Positions 25,016 through 32,933 of a stretch of DNA of 64,000 bases are shown here, piece by piece. This DNA comes from Streptomyces rimosus subsp. rimosus (GTDB taxonomy: Bacteria > Actinomycetota > Actinomycetes > Streptomycetales > Streptomycetaceae). Position 1 is the stretch's first letter, and each line of letters starts with the position of its first letter. The stretch is from contig NZ_JOCQ01000049.1 of the NCBI RefSeq assembly GCF_000720725.1, positions 1-64,000 on the forward strand, written 5' to 3'. The notes under the pieces were generated by a model. The model was not told the origin of the DNA, did not search any database, and saw only the letters and a program-made list of their open reading frames with translations. Both the position numbers and the translations under genes were made by a program.

Positions 25016-26301
25016 CGGCCCGCGACGTGCCGGGGCCGGGCCGCGCCCAGCCCCATCGCCACCTGCGGGACCAGCAGGGCCAGCAGCACGGTCACCGGCA
25101 CCGTCCAGCCGCCCGAGGCGTCGTGCACGGCGCCCAGCACCGCGGGCCCGGTGGCCGCCAGGATGTAGCCGAAGCACTGGGCCATGCTGGACAGCTGCGC
25201 GGTGTGCCGGATGTCCGGGGCGCGCTGCACGATGAACAGCAGGGCCAGGCTGATGGCCGCGCCCTGGCCCAGGCCCAGCAGCGTCATCCACACGTACGCG
25301 CCGCCGGCCGGCGCGGCCAGCATCCCGGCGAACCCGGCCGCGCAGAGCACCGCGCCGAGCGTGGACAGTACGCCCGCCGGCAGCCGCCGCCCGACGATCA
25401 CCGGTGCCAGGAACGAGCCCGCGATGCCCAGCAACGAGGAGAACGACAGCATCCAGCCCGCGTCGCCCGCGCTCATCCCGGCGTCGGTGAGCATGGTCGG
25501 CAGCCAGGCCGCCGCCGCGTAGTAGCTGAGCGACTGCAGGCCCATGTACGCGGTGACCTGCCAGGCCAGCGGGGAGCGCCACAGGCCGCGCACCGGGTGG
25601 GCGGCCTCGCGGGCGGTGGCCGCGGCGGTACGCGTACGGCTGCGGGTCTGCGGCAGCCACACCACCAGCGCGACGACCGCCAGCGAACCCCAGCACGCCA
25701 GCGTGGCCTGCCAGCTCAGCCCGGCCGCGCGCTGCACCGGCACGGTGACCCCGGCCGCCAGCGCCGCGCCGCCGAACAGCGACATGGAGTACAGCCCGGT
25801 CATCAGCCCGGACCGGGCCGCGAAATCGCGCTTGATCAGGCCCGGCAGCAGGACGTTGGCGACGGCTATGCCCGCGCCGATGACGATCGTCCCGGCGAAC
25901 AGCGCGACCACCGAGTCCAGCAGCCGCAGCGCGGTGCCCGCGCAGATCAGCGCCATGGTGCCGAGCAGCGAGCGCTCCATGCCGAAGCGGCGGCCGAGGC
26001 GCGGCGCGACCGGCGCCAGCAGGCCGAAGCAGAGCAGCGGCAGCGCGGTCAGCAGGCTGGTGGCCGCGGCGGACATCCCGCTCTCGTCGCGGATGGTGTT
26101 GGCCAGCGGGGACACGGCGACCAGGGCGGGGCGCAGGTTGAGCGCGAGGAGGACGACGCCGGCGCCCAGGTAGAGGGCGCGGCGTCCGGCGGCGCCCGGC
26201 GGCGGGGTGGGCGGGGCGGTGTCCCCGGCGGGCGCGTCCGGCCGCGCGGCGCCGCCGGTGCCGGGCGCGCTCAAGGTGGCGGCCGGTCCGTCGTCTTGCA
26301 T
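25012..26301 (-). CDS. MFS transporter, CynX/NimT type
   Basis: A 429-aa transporter with 12 hydrophobic helices after a 40-residue Pro/Ala-rich leader. The first helix motif (NLRPALVAVSPLANTIRDE) is typical of the CynX/NimT family, related to cyanate and 2-nitroimidazole transporters. It lies 49 bp downstream of a GntR regulator on the same strand and is probably in its operon. The substrate is unknown. Confidence 0.9.
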   Translation of the reverse strand: MQDDGPAATLSAPGTGGAARPDAPAGDTAPPTPPPGAAGRRALYLGAGVVLLALNLRPALVAVSPLANTIRDESGMSAAATSLLTALPLLCFGLLAPVAPRLGRRFGMERSLLGTMALICAGTALRLLDSVVALFAGTIVIGAGIAVANVLLPGLIKRDFAARSGLMTGLYSMSLFGGAALAAGVTVPVQRAAGLSWQATLACWGSLAVVALVVWLPQTRSRTRTAAATAREAAHPVRGLWRSPLAWQVTAYMGLQSLSYYAAAAWLPTMLTDAGMSAGDAGWMLSFSSLLGIAGSFLAPVIVGRRLPAGVLSTLGAVLCAAGFAGMLAAPAGGAYVWMTLLGLGQGAAISLALLFIVQRAPDIRHTAQLSSMAQCFGYILAATGPAVLGAVHDASGGWTVPVTVLLALLVPQVAMGLGAARPRHVAGR

Positions 26302-26350
26302 GGTCTCTTCTCCTGGCTTGCTTCACGTGCCGGGGCGTCCGCCACCGGCT

Positions 26351-27088
26351 TCACGTATGGGGCGCGTCCGCCGTCGGATCGCCGCCGCCGTCCTCGGGCC
26401 GCGCCTCGCGGAGCGCGTCCATGGCCTCGGTCAGGTGCTCCAGCGCGGCGCGTTCGGCGGCGTCCGGGTCCCGGGCCTCGATGGCGTCGACGATGGCGGT
26501 GTGCGCGTCGAACTGGTGGCGTACGGAATCGGGCAGCGGCCGGCGGACGACGGCTTGGAGGGTGCCGCGCAGCGCGTCGCTGAAGTGCTCGTACAGCTCC
26601 GCGAGCACGCTGTTGTGCGCGGCCGCCGCGACGGTCCGGTGGAAGTGCACGTCCGCGTCGATGAACGCGCCGACGTCGCTGTTCGACCAGGCCCGGTCCC
26701 GCTCGGCGAGCGCGGACCGCAGGGCGGCCAGGTCCTCGCCGGTGCGGCGCAGCGCCGCGTAGCGGGCCGCGTCGCGCTCCAGCGAGGCGCGGACCTCGTA
26801 CGCCTCCAGGTCGGCGGCCCGGCGCAGCCTGCGCTGCACCGCGGCCCCGAAGTCGCTGCTGGCCCGTACGTACGTGCCGTCGCCCTGGCGCGGCTCCAGC
26901 ATCCCGGTGTGCACCAGGGCGCGCACCGCCTCGCGGACGGTGTTGCGGCCCACGTCCAGCGTCTCGACCAGGACCGGCTCGGCGGGGATTTTCGCGCCGA
27001 CCTCCCACTCGCCCTCGGCGATCAGCCGTTCCATCTGCTCGATGACCAGGTCCACCAGGCTGGTGCGGGCGGTGCTGCGCAGCGGCAT
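26351..27088 (-). CDS. GntR/FadR family transcriptional regulator
   Basis: A 245-aa FadR-type regulator. The winged HTH (LVETLDVGRNTVREAVRALV) lies in the first 70 residues and an all-helical FCD domain follows, with metal-site histidines (DADVHFHRTVAAAAHN). ATG 27088 is chosen: GGAGG is about 10 nt upstream, while the longer frame start at 27130 lies inside the palindromic operator. It likely autoregulates and controls the downstream MFS gene. Confidence 0.92.
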   Translation of the reverse strand: MPLRSTARTSLVDLVIEQMERLIAEGEWEVGAKIPAEPVLVETLDVGRNTVREAVRALVHTGMLEPRQGDGTYVRASSDFGAAVQRRLRRAADLEAYEVRASLERDAARYAALRRTGEDLAALRSALAERDRAWSNSDVGAFIDADVHFHRTVAAAAHNSVLAELYEHFSDALRGTLQAVVRRPLPDSVRHQFDAHTAIVDAIEARDPDAAERAALEHLTEAMDALREARPEDGGGDPTADAPHT

Positions 27089-27120
27089 GAACGCCGTCCT
27101 CCCTCTCGATTCCACCGGTG

Positions 27121-27135
27121 ATGGGAACATCCCAT
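27121..27135 (-). promoter_or_regulatory. GntR operator, ATGGGA-ACA-TCCCAT
   Basis: A perfect 6-bp inverted repeat with a 3-nt centre, 33-47 bp upstream of the gntR start. A second short repeat, TTTG-N7-CAAA, follows at 27137-27151. FadR-type regulators bind compact palindromes of this size. Confidence 0.65.
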
Positions 27136-27175
27136 GTTTGGCGGTGTCAAACGCCCGGAGTTAGCCTGAAGGCGC

Positions 27176-27195
27176 CGGTGATCAGCGGATCACCG
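27176..27195. other. Perfect 8-bp hairpin in the gntR-crcB divergent region
   Basis: CGGTGATC-AGCG-GATCACCG lies in the gap 27089-27304, about 110 bp upstream of crcB. It could be a second operator or an element of the crcB leader. I looked for a fluoride riboswitch and could not fit its conserved core. Confidence 0.45.
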
Positions 27196-27304
27196 CCCGG
27201 CGGTGGGGCCCGCCGGACCCGAACCGCGGTCGCCGGAGACCGCCGACGGTCCCTGCTTGCAGAGCGGAACGCAGCCACGCACGCACCGCGCGAGTAGGAG
27301 ACGC

Positions 27305-27826
27305 ATGAGCACCGGAGCCCCCCGCCCCCTGACGGCCGGCACCACCTCCGCCCCGGCCGTACCGCACACCGCCGAACCGCCCCGGGAACGCCCGCGCCCC
27401 GTGCCGCCCTGGCAGGGCCAGTGGCCGGTCGTCGGCGCCGTCGCGCTCGGCGGCGGCATCGGCGCGGCCGCCCGGTACGGCGCCGGCCTCCTGTGGCCCA
27501 CCGCCCCCGGCACCTTCCCCGTCACCACCCTGCTGATCAACATCACCGGTTGCGCCCTCATGGGCGTCCTGATGGCACTGATCAGCGAACGGGGCGCCCC
27601 GCACCAGCTGCTGCGCCCCTTCCTCGGCACCGGCGTCCTCGGCGGCTTCACGACCTTCTCCACGTACGCCGTGGACACCGAGCACCTGCTGACCACCGGC
27701 CGGGCGGCCCTCGCCCTGGCCTACCTCGCGGCCACCCTGCTCGGCGCGCTGGCGGCGGCGTGGGCCGCGCTGACGGGCACCCGCCGCGTACTGACCCGGC
27801 ACGGACGAGAAGGGCGACAAGCATGA
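27305..27826 (+). CDS. crcB: CrcB/FluC fluoride channel, first subunit
   Basis: A 173-aa four-helix membrane protein with a 45-residue Pro/Thr-rich leader not usual in CrcB. Family signatures are GGGIGAAARYG, the Asn helix LLINITGCALMG, and the Phe-box helix GGFTTFSTY. CrcB/FluC dimers export fluoride. AGGAG precedes ATG 27305. Its stop overlaps the next ATG (ATGA), so the three genes form one coupled operon. Confidence 0.93.
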   Translation: MSTGAPRPLTAGTTSAPAVPHTAEPPRERPRPVPPWQGQWPVVGAVALGGGIGAAARYGAGLLWPTAPGTFPVTTLLINITGCALMGVLMALISERGAPHQLLRPFLGTGVLGGFTTFSTYAVDTEHLLTTGRAALALAYLAATLLGALAAAWAALTGTRRVLTRHGREGRQA

Positions 27827-28203
27827 GCGGGACCACCGGCGCTGCGCTGCGCCTGACCGTCCACCTGGGCGAGTGCGACACCTGGCACCACAAGCCGCTG
27901 TACGCGGAGATCGTGCACCGCGCCCGCGCCGCCGGTCTCGCGGGCGCCAGTGTCTTCCGCGGCATCGAGGGCTTCGGCGCCTCCTCCGTCGTGCACACCC
28001 AGCGCCTGCTCTCGCTCAGCGAGGACCTGCCCGTGGCGGTGGTCGTCGTGGACACCGAGGAGCGGGTACGCGGCTTCCTGCCGCAACTGGACGAGCTGGT
28101 CACCGGGGGGCTGGTGACCCTCGAACCCTGTGAGGTGATCCGGTACGGGGCCCGTCCGGGCGCGGACGGCGACGGCCCGGCGGACGGGGGAGCCGCCCGG
28201 TGA
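27823..28203 (+). CDS. DUF190 domain protein in the fluoride operon
   Basis: A 126-aa protein: LTVHLGECDTWHHKPLYAEI and GASVFRGIEGFGASSVVH are DUF190 blocks with a PII-like ferredoxin fold. It ends in a disordered Gly/Asp/Ala tail. It overlaps crcB genes on both sides (ATGA and GTGA). The family recurs with crcB, so it may be a regulator or a gate of the channel, but this is inferred from context. Confidence 0.9.
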   Translation: MSGTTGAALRLTVHLGECDTWHHKPLYAEIVHRARAAGLAGASVFRGIEGFGASSVVHTQRLLSLSEDLPVAVVVVDTEERVRGFLPQLDELVTGGLVTLEPCEVIRYGARPGADGDGPADGGAAR

Positions 28204-28574
28204 ACTGGCTCCTCGTCGTGGCCGGCGCGATGGCCGGGGCGCCGCTGCGGTTCCTGACCGACCGCTTCGTGCAGGCCCGGCACGACACGGTGTTCCCCTG
28301 GGGGACGTTCGCGGTCAACGTCGCCGGCTCGCTGGTGCTGGGCCTGGTCACCGGGGCGGTGGCGGCGGGCGCCGGCTCCTCGCGGCTGCTCCTCCTCGTC
28401 GGCACCGGCCTGTGCGGCGCGCTGACGACGTACTCGACCTTCTCGTACGAGACGCTCCGGCTGGCCGCCGACGGCGCGCGGTGGCCCGCGGCGGCCAACG
28501 CGGCCGCGAGCGTGGCCGCCGCCCTCGGCGCGGTGTTCGCCGGTGTGGGACTCGCCCACGTCCTCTGGGCCTGA
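28200..28574 (+). CDS. crcB: CrcB/FluC fluoride channel, second subunit
   Basis: A 124-aa four-helix channel protein of normal CrcB length, with FAVNVAGSLVLG and the Phe box GALTTYSTFSYE. GTG 28200 overlaps the DUF190 stop (GTGA). Adjacent crcB pairs often form a heterodimer of opposite topology; the first subunit here has a long N-terminal leader and this one does not. Confidence 0.93.
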   Translation: MNWLLVVAGAMAGAPLRFLTDRFVQARHDTVFPWGTFAVNVAGSLVLGLVTGAVAAGAGSSRLLLLVGTGLCGALTTYSTFSYETLRLAADGARWPAAANAAASVAAALGAVFAGVGLAHVLWA

Positions 28575-28786
28575 GCGGTACGCGCGGGACCGGGCGCGCC
28601 GGGTGGGCTCGCCCGTGCGACGCCGCACCCGCACGGGTGAACGAATGGGGCCGAGTTTCGAACGGAACCTTTCTTCACCGTCGCCCGACGCCGGGCCGGA
28701 ATACGCTGATGGCGCGGTGCCCCGGACCCCGGTTCGCACGAATACCAGTCAGTACGTGCATGTGTGAATTCAGGGGCGGGAGCGCT

Positions 28787-29161
28787 ATGGACCTCCACCG
28801 TATGGACCTCCACCACCGGACCGGCGCCGGCCGGGTCAAAGTAGTGCGGCCCGAAGGCGAGCTGGACCTCATGACGGCGCCACGCTTCCGGGACCTGCTG
28901 CGGCGGGGCCACCGCCGCTCCACCGGCCCGCCCCGTCTGATCGTCGACCTCGGCGCGGTGACCTTCATGGACTGCTCCGCGCTGCGGGAGCTGTGCGACG
29001 CGCAGGCCTGGGCCGTGGAACAGGGCGGCTGGCTCCGCGTCGTGCACGCGCAGCGCGGCATCGCCACCCTGCTCCGCGCGACCCGGCTGACCGGCCGCTT
29101 CCCCCGCTACGCCACCGTGCGGGACGCGCGCTGCGACCAAATGGCGAACTGCGCCCCGTGA
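28787..29161 (+). CDS. STAS-domain anti-sigma factor antagonist
   Basis: A 124-aa SpoIIAA/RsbV-like protein. The phospho-acceptor region is LGAVTFMDCSALREL, with the Ser in the expected place. GGGAG lies 7 nt before ATG 28787. It would bind an anti-sigma factor in its unphosphorylated form. No RsbW-like gene is adjacent; UshX at 7.4 kb or a distant kinase may be its partner. The 212-bp gap before it holds no gene. Confidence 0.88.
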   Translation: MDLHRMDLHHRTGAGRVKVVRPEGELDLMTAPRFRDLLRRGHRRSTGPPRLIVDLGAVTFMDCSALRELCDAQAWAVEQGGWLRVVHAQRGIATLLRATRLTGRFPRYATVRDARCDQMANCAP

Positions 29162-29281
29162 ACCGCGGGTTGCCCTGGGTCTCCCCCCGAGTGGTTTGCC
29201 CGGGGCATAGTAGCCATGCGACCGCTACCCGAAGACGATGTACGGGCCACCACCGGCCGACGACGGAGAGGGATGGTTTCC

Positions 29282-30022
29282 ATGGCCCGGGATGAACGCC
29301 TGGCGACGGCTCGGGGGGACCTGCCAGGGGGAGTCGTCGGCGACTTCGACACCGTCGACCTGCTGCGCCGGCTCTCCGCCCACTGCGCCGACCTGGTCGG
29401 CGCCGACGCGTCCGCCGTGCTCCTCGCCGACGCCCAGGACCGGCTGCACGTGATGGCGGCCTCCGCCGACACCGCCCGCCTGCTGGAACCGGCCGCCCAC
29501 GGCGAGCGGTCCCCGTACGACGACTGCTACCGCAACGGCGCTGCCGAGACCGGCATCGTCCTCACCGACCCGCGCACCGCCGCACGGTGGCCGCGGTTCA
29601 CCGCCCGCGCGCGCGAGCGCGGATACCTGACGGCGCACGCCGTACCGATGCGGCTGCGCTCCCGCTCCGTCGGCGTCGTCGTCCTCTTCTGCTCGGGCAC
29701 CGAACCCCTCGGCGAGCAGTGTGAGGCGTTCGCCCGTTCCCTGGCCGACCTGCTGGCCGTCGCCGTCATACAGCAGCGCAGTCTGGAGCGCAGCCACGTC
29801 GAACGCACACAGTTGCAGAACGCGCTCAGCTCCCGCATCGTCATCGAACAGGCCAAGGGCATCCTCGCCGAGCGCTGGGGGACGAGCGTGGACGAGGCGT
29901 TCGAGAGCTTCCGGTCCTACGCGCGCGCCCACCGCCGCCGGCTGCCCGACCTGGCCCGCGAGGTCGTCGACGGCACGCTCGACAGCGGCCTCGTGGAGGA
30001 GTACTTCCTCAACCGAAGGTGA
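29282..30022 (+). CDS. GAF-ANTAR domain regulator
   Basis: A 246-aa protein. A GAF sensor spans about residues 15-170 and an ANTAR RNA-binding domain the last 60 (SSRIVIEQAKGILAERWG, ending REVVDGTL). ANTAR proteins act by binding paired hairpins in mRNA leaders and blocking terminators. ATG 29282 is chosen because AGAGGG lies 9 nt upstream. A GNAT gene begins 26 nt after its stop. Confidence 0.9.
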   Translation: MARDERLATARGDLPGGVVGDFDTVDLLRRLSAHCADLVGADASAVLLADAQDRLHVMAASADTARLLEPAAHGERSPYDDCYRNGAAETGIVLTDPRTAARWPRFTARARERGYLTAHAVPMRLRSRSVGVVVLFCSGTEPLGEQCEAFARSLADLLAVAVIQQRSLERSHVERTQLQNALSSRIVIEQAKGILAERWGTSVDEAFESFRSYARAHRRRLPDLAREVVDGTLDSGLVEEYFLNRR

Positions 30023-30048
30023 TTTCTGGGACCTTGTGGGAGGACCGG

Positions 30049-30594
30049 ATGGCAGAAGTCTTCTTGCGGCGCCTGACCAGGTGGCAGGCCGAGGCACAGC
30101 GCGAGGCCATGGCCGACCTGTACGTCGAGGCGTACCGCGAGCCCTCGGGCGAGGAGTTCCGCGAACGGGGGGCCTTTCTGCGTCGGTTCGCCGAGCACGT
30201 CCAGCGCCCCGGCTTCGAGATGGTGATCGCCAGCGACCCGGCGCTGGTGGGCTGCGCCTACGGCTTCCCCGCCGAGCGGGACGCCCGGTGGTGGCAGGAG
30301 ATCAACGGGCGGGTCCCCCATGAGCTGGAGGAACTGACCGCCTCCGGGCGGGTGTTCGTCGTCGCCGAGCTGATGGTGCTGCCCGCGCACCGGCGCGGCC
30401 ACGTCGCCACCCGGCTCCAGGAGTCACTGCTCCTGCGGAGTACCGCCACCTTGGTGGTCACCTTCGTCGACACCGCCAACGGCGCGGCGCGCTCCGCGGT
30501 ACGCGCCTGGGGGTGGCGGCTGGCGGGGCAGCTGCGCCGCTCCGACGACGGAGAGCCCGAACTGGAGGCGTGGAGCCGGGGACCGGCGCACTGA
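30049..30594 (+). CDS. GNAT-fold acetyltransferase-like protein
   Basis: A 181-aa protein with a GNAT core (VAELMVLPAHRRGHVATRLQESLL, a motif-A-like loop HRRGHVATRL). GGGAGGACCGG precedes ATG 30049. It is co-directional with the GAF-ANTAR gene, 26 nt away. It lacks a close match to a GNAT subfamily I can name, so acetyl transfer and substrate are inferred from fold only. Confidence 0.8.
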   Translation: MAEVFLRRLTRWQAEAQREAMADLYVEAYREPSGEEFRERGAFLRRFAEHVQRPGFEMVIASDPALVGCAYGFPAERDARWWQEINGRVPHELEELTASGRVFVVAELMVLPAHRRGHVATRLQESLLLRSTATLVVTFVDTANGAARSAVRAWGWRLAGQLRRSDDGEPELEAWSRGPAH

Positions 30595-30643
30595 GACACG
30601 GCGCAACGGTACGAAGCGCGCCCGGCGCGCGGCGCGGAACGCG

Positions 30644-30684
30644 TACGCGCGCGGCAGGGCTCCGAGGAACCCGCCGCGCGCGTA
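30644..30684. terminator. Strong bidirectional terminator hairpin
   Basis: TACGCGCGCGGC and GCCGCGCGCGTA form a perfect 12-bp stem around a 17-nt GC-rich loop, midway between the convergent GNAT and snpA genes. There is no U-tract. Confidence 0.75.
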
Positions 30685-30775
30685 GGTGTTGTCGCTCCAC
30701 GGTGCTCGCGCACCGTAATTTCCCGGGTCCGTGGCGTGGTCACGCCTTACCGGACCTGCCGGGGGAGGACGCCGG

Positions 30776-31417
30776 TCAGAAGCGTACGCCCTTGAGGCCG
30801 TTGGCCCAGAGCTGGTCCACCTTGGCCCGCTCGGTCCGGTCCGGCTGGGAGTTCGTGCAGGACGGGCCGGGGCCGCCGCCGGACATCAGCTCGCTGCACG
30901 GGCCCTCGTAGTGGTCCGGCAGGCCCAGCACGTGGCCGGTCTCGTGGGTGGTCACCCGGACCGAGTCGTATTCCTGGTTCTGCTGGTAGTCCAGGAAGAC
31001 GAAGCCCTTGCCGTGGCCGTCGGTGCTGGCGTACGAGCCGCGGGCGTCGTTGCCCTCGCGGTACTGGAAGTCGCCGCCGCTGCCTTCCTGGAGCTTGACG
31101 TTCTGCACCGCGCCGTTCCAGATCTGGGCGCTCTTGGCTATCTGGCTCTGGAACGTCGGCGCCGCGCTCGCGTCGTAGGTGACGGTGACGGTCTTCAGAT
31201 TCGGGTGCGCGGCCCGCTTGGCCTTGACCGACTTCATGACGGCCTCGAAGAACGCCTTGGTGTCGGCCTTCTCGGCGGCCGAGCCGGCGTAGGCGGCGGT
31301 GACCCGGTGGGTCTGGGGGGCGGAGGCGGCGGTCGCCGTCGCCGGGGCCGCCGCGGCCAGCGTGGCGGCGAGACCGAGGCCGAGCACTGCCGACAGAGCC
31401 GTCTTGGGAGATCTCAT
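30776..31417 (-). CDS. snpA: Snapalysin (small neutral zinc protease), secreted
   Basis: A 213-aa preproprotease. A signal peptide occupies about residues 1-32 (basic MRSPKTALSA, then an Ala/Leu core). The metzincin motif HETGHVLGLPD is at 158-168 with H158, E159, H162 and D168 as expected for snapalysin, and C174/C187 can form its disulfide. ATG 31417 is chosen over an upstream frame without a signal. It is divergent from a LysR regulator, the classic snpA-snpR (mprA-mprR) pair, which predicts activation by that regulator. Confidence 0.95.
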   Translation of the reverse strand: MRSPKTALSAVLGLGLAATLAAAAPATATAASAPQTHRVTAAYAGSAAEKADTKAFFEAVMKSVKAKRAAHPNLKTVTVTYDASAAPTFQSQIAKSAQIWNGAVQNVKLQEGSGGDFQYREGNDARGSYASTDGHGKGFVFLDYQQNQEYDSVRVTTHETGHVLGLPDHYEGPCSELMSGGGPGPSCTNSQPDRTERAKVDQLWANGLKGVRF

Positions 31418-31556
31418 GTGGGGGGACTCCTTATCGTCCGTGGGGCCGTACGGCCGCCGTGTGGGGCGGCGGCCGGGGCCCTGCGGATGAACTCGTGGTG
31501 CGGCAGAGTCTGTTCGAGACCCACGGGGGGTGCGGAGATCACAGATGGCGATAGCA

Positions 31557-31573
31557 CCAGGTGATACCCCTGG
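31557..31573. promoter_or_regulatory. LysR-type operator candidate between snpA and snpR
   Basis: CCAGG-TGATACC-CCTGG is a perfect 5-bp inverted repeat with a 7-nt centre in the divergent region, 68-84 bp before the LysR start. Size and placement fit a LysR recognition site. Confidence 0.5.
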
Positions 31574-31640
31574 CGGAAAGAGCCCTCGGCCTGGCCGGAG
31601 AGTCTGGTGTGACGTGCGCAAACGTCGTTATGCTCCGGCC

Positions 31641-32597
31641 GTGGAGCTCGAAGTGAGGCACCTTCGTGCGCTGTGCGCCATCGCGGACGCCGGCAGCGTA
31701 CGCAAGGCGGCCCGGCAGCTGGGCATGACCCAGCCCTCCCTGACGGCACAGCTCCGCCGCATCGAGAACGCCCTGGGTGGCCAGTTGTTCTTCCGCGAGC
31801 GGACCGGCAGCAGGCCGACGCCGCTGGGGCACTCCGTGCTGAGCCGGGCCCGGCCGATAGTGGCCGACATGCGGGCGCTGGTCGACGAGATCGCCTCGAC
31901 CTCGCTGCGGGCGGGCTCCCGGCTGCGCATCGGCAGCACCAGCAGCCGGGCCGTGGCGGGCTGGCTGCGGCGGCTGCGGGCCAGGCTGCCCGACACCGAC
32001 ACCACCATCCGCATCGACGTGTCCGCCAACGCGCTGCTCCAGATGGTGGCGATGGGCCAGCTCGACGTGGCCTTCGTCCACGAGGTGGAGGGGGCGCCGC
32101 TGCGCCGCCCCGACGGGCTGGTCGAGCGGGAACTGCTCGCGCGCGAACCGCAGTTCGTCGCGCTGCCCGCGGACCACCCGGCGGCCCGCCGCCCGGTGGT
32201 CGAACTCGCCGACCTGGCCGGTGACCAGTGGATGGTCGACCCGTCGGTGGACGGCGAGTGGACCGGGCTGCGCCGGGTCTTCGCGGCGGCGGGCCTGGAC
32301 CCCCGGGTGGTGCACGGGGACTATCTCACCGCGGCCGACCTGGTCGCGGCGGGCGAGGTGGTCACCCCCTGCCAGCCGACCTCCCGCCCCCGGTACGGCA
32401 TGGCCGTCCGCCCCCTGCGCGGCGACCCGCTGGCCGTCCGCCTCTTCATGGCCCACCGCCCCGGCGCCGCCCCGGCCGCCCCCGCCGACGCCCTCTTCGC
32501 CGACCTCACCGCCTCGTACATGGAGGTGGCCTGGGAGAGCACGGCGTACCGGGAGTGGCTGGTGCGGAATGAGGGGCCGTTGGCCATCGGGAGGTGA
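31641..32597 (+). CDS. snpR: LysR family activator of snapalysin (SnpR/MprR type)
   Basis: A 318-aa LysR regulator. The N-terminal HTH reads AGSVRKAARQLGMTQPSLTA and the C-terminal two-lobe substrate-binding domain follows. GTG 31641 is preceded by TATGCT with a 6-nt gap, a leaderless start; the frame upstream is antisense to the snpA leader. Divergent pairing with a snapalysin gene matches the known S. lividans/S. coelicolor arrangement. Confidence 0.92.
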   Translation: MELEVRHLRALCAIADAGSVRKAARQLGMTQPSLTAQLRRIENALGGQLFFRERTGSRPTPLGHSVLSRARPIVADMRALVDEIASTSLRAGSRLRIGSTSSRAVAGWLRRLRARLPDTDTTIRIDVSANALLQMVAMGQLDVAFVHEVEGAPLRRPDGLVERELLAREPQFVALPADHPAARRPVVELADLAGDQWMVDPSVDGEWTGLRRVFAAAGLDPRVVHGDYLTAADLVAAGEVVTPCQPTSRPRYGMAVRPLRGDPLAVRLFMAHRPGAAPAAPADALFADLTASYMEVAWESTAYREWLVRNEGPLAIGR

Positions 32598-32628
32598 GGG
32601 GGCGGCGCGCCCGCCCCCGCCTCCCTCC

Positions 32629-32799
32629 TCAGGAGGGCATGCACACCTCGTTCTTCGGCTGCGCGAACCGCCGGGTGGCTTCCTCGGGGGTCATGACGAC
32701 GTGGAACGGCAGGCCGTCGGGGAACGCGGCGGGTCCGACATCCCGGCCGGTACGGGAGTCGGCGCGCGGTACGGCGTGTTCGGATATGTGCGCGATCAC
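32629..32799 (-). CDS. Candidate small peptide gene downstream of the AfsR-like regulator
   Basis: A putative 56-aa peptide ending QPKNEVCMPS. Codon use over most of it is GC3-high, which suggests coding. The open frame runs upstream to 32820 (TTG); GTG 32799 is the first good start, but no clear Shine-Dalgarno is visible. It lies 134 bp past the stop of the AfsR-like gene on the same strand, with a TTGACA (32896-32901, minus strand) in the gap. The placement recalls afsS after afsR. It does not carry the afsS repeats I remember, so the parallel is weak. Confidence 0.35.
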   Translation of the reverse strand: MIAHISEHAVPRADSRTGRDVGPAAFPDGLPFHVVMTPEEATRRFAQPKNEVCMPS

Positions 32800-32933
32800 C
32801 GGCGGTTCGGAAATGGGCAAGTCGGATCGACTTTCTGGTTTCTGTTACTGACCTTGTTCTGTGAGGGCGTCAGCCAACAGTCACCGGGCCGATCCTGTCA
32901 AACTCGGTCCACCAGACAAGACTTCGCGAACAT

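Noticed and set aside
27089..27304. Fluoride riboswitch before crcB
   Set aside because: I could not fit the conserved core. A covariance-model search would decide.
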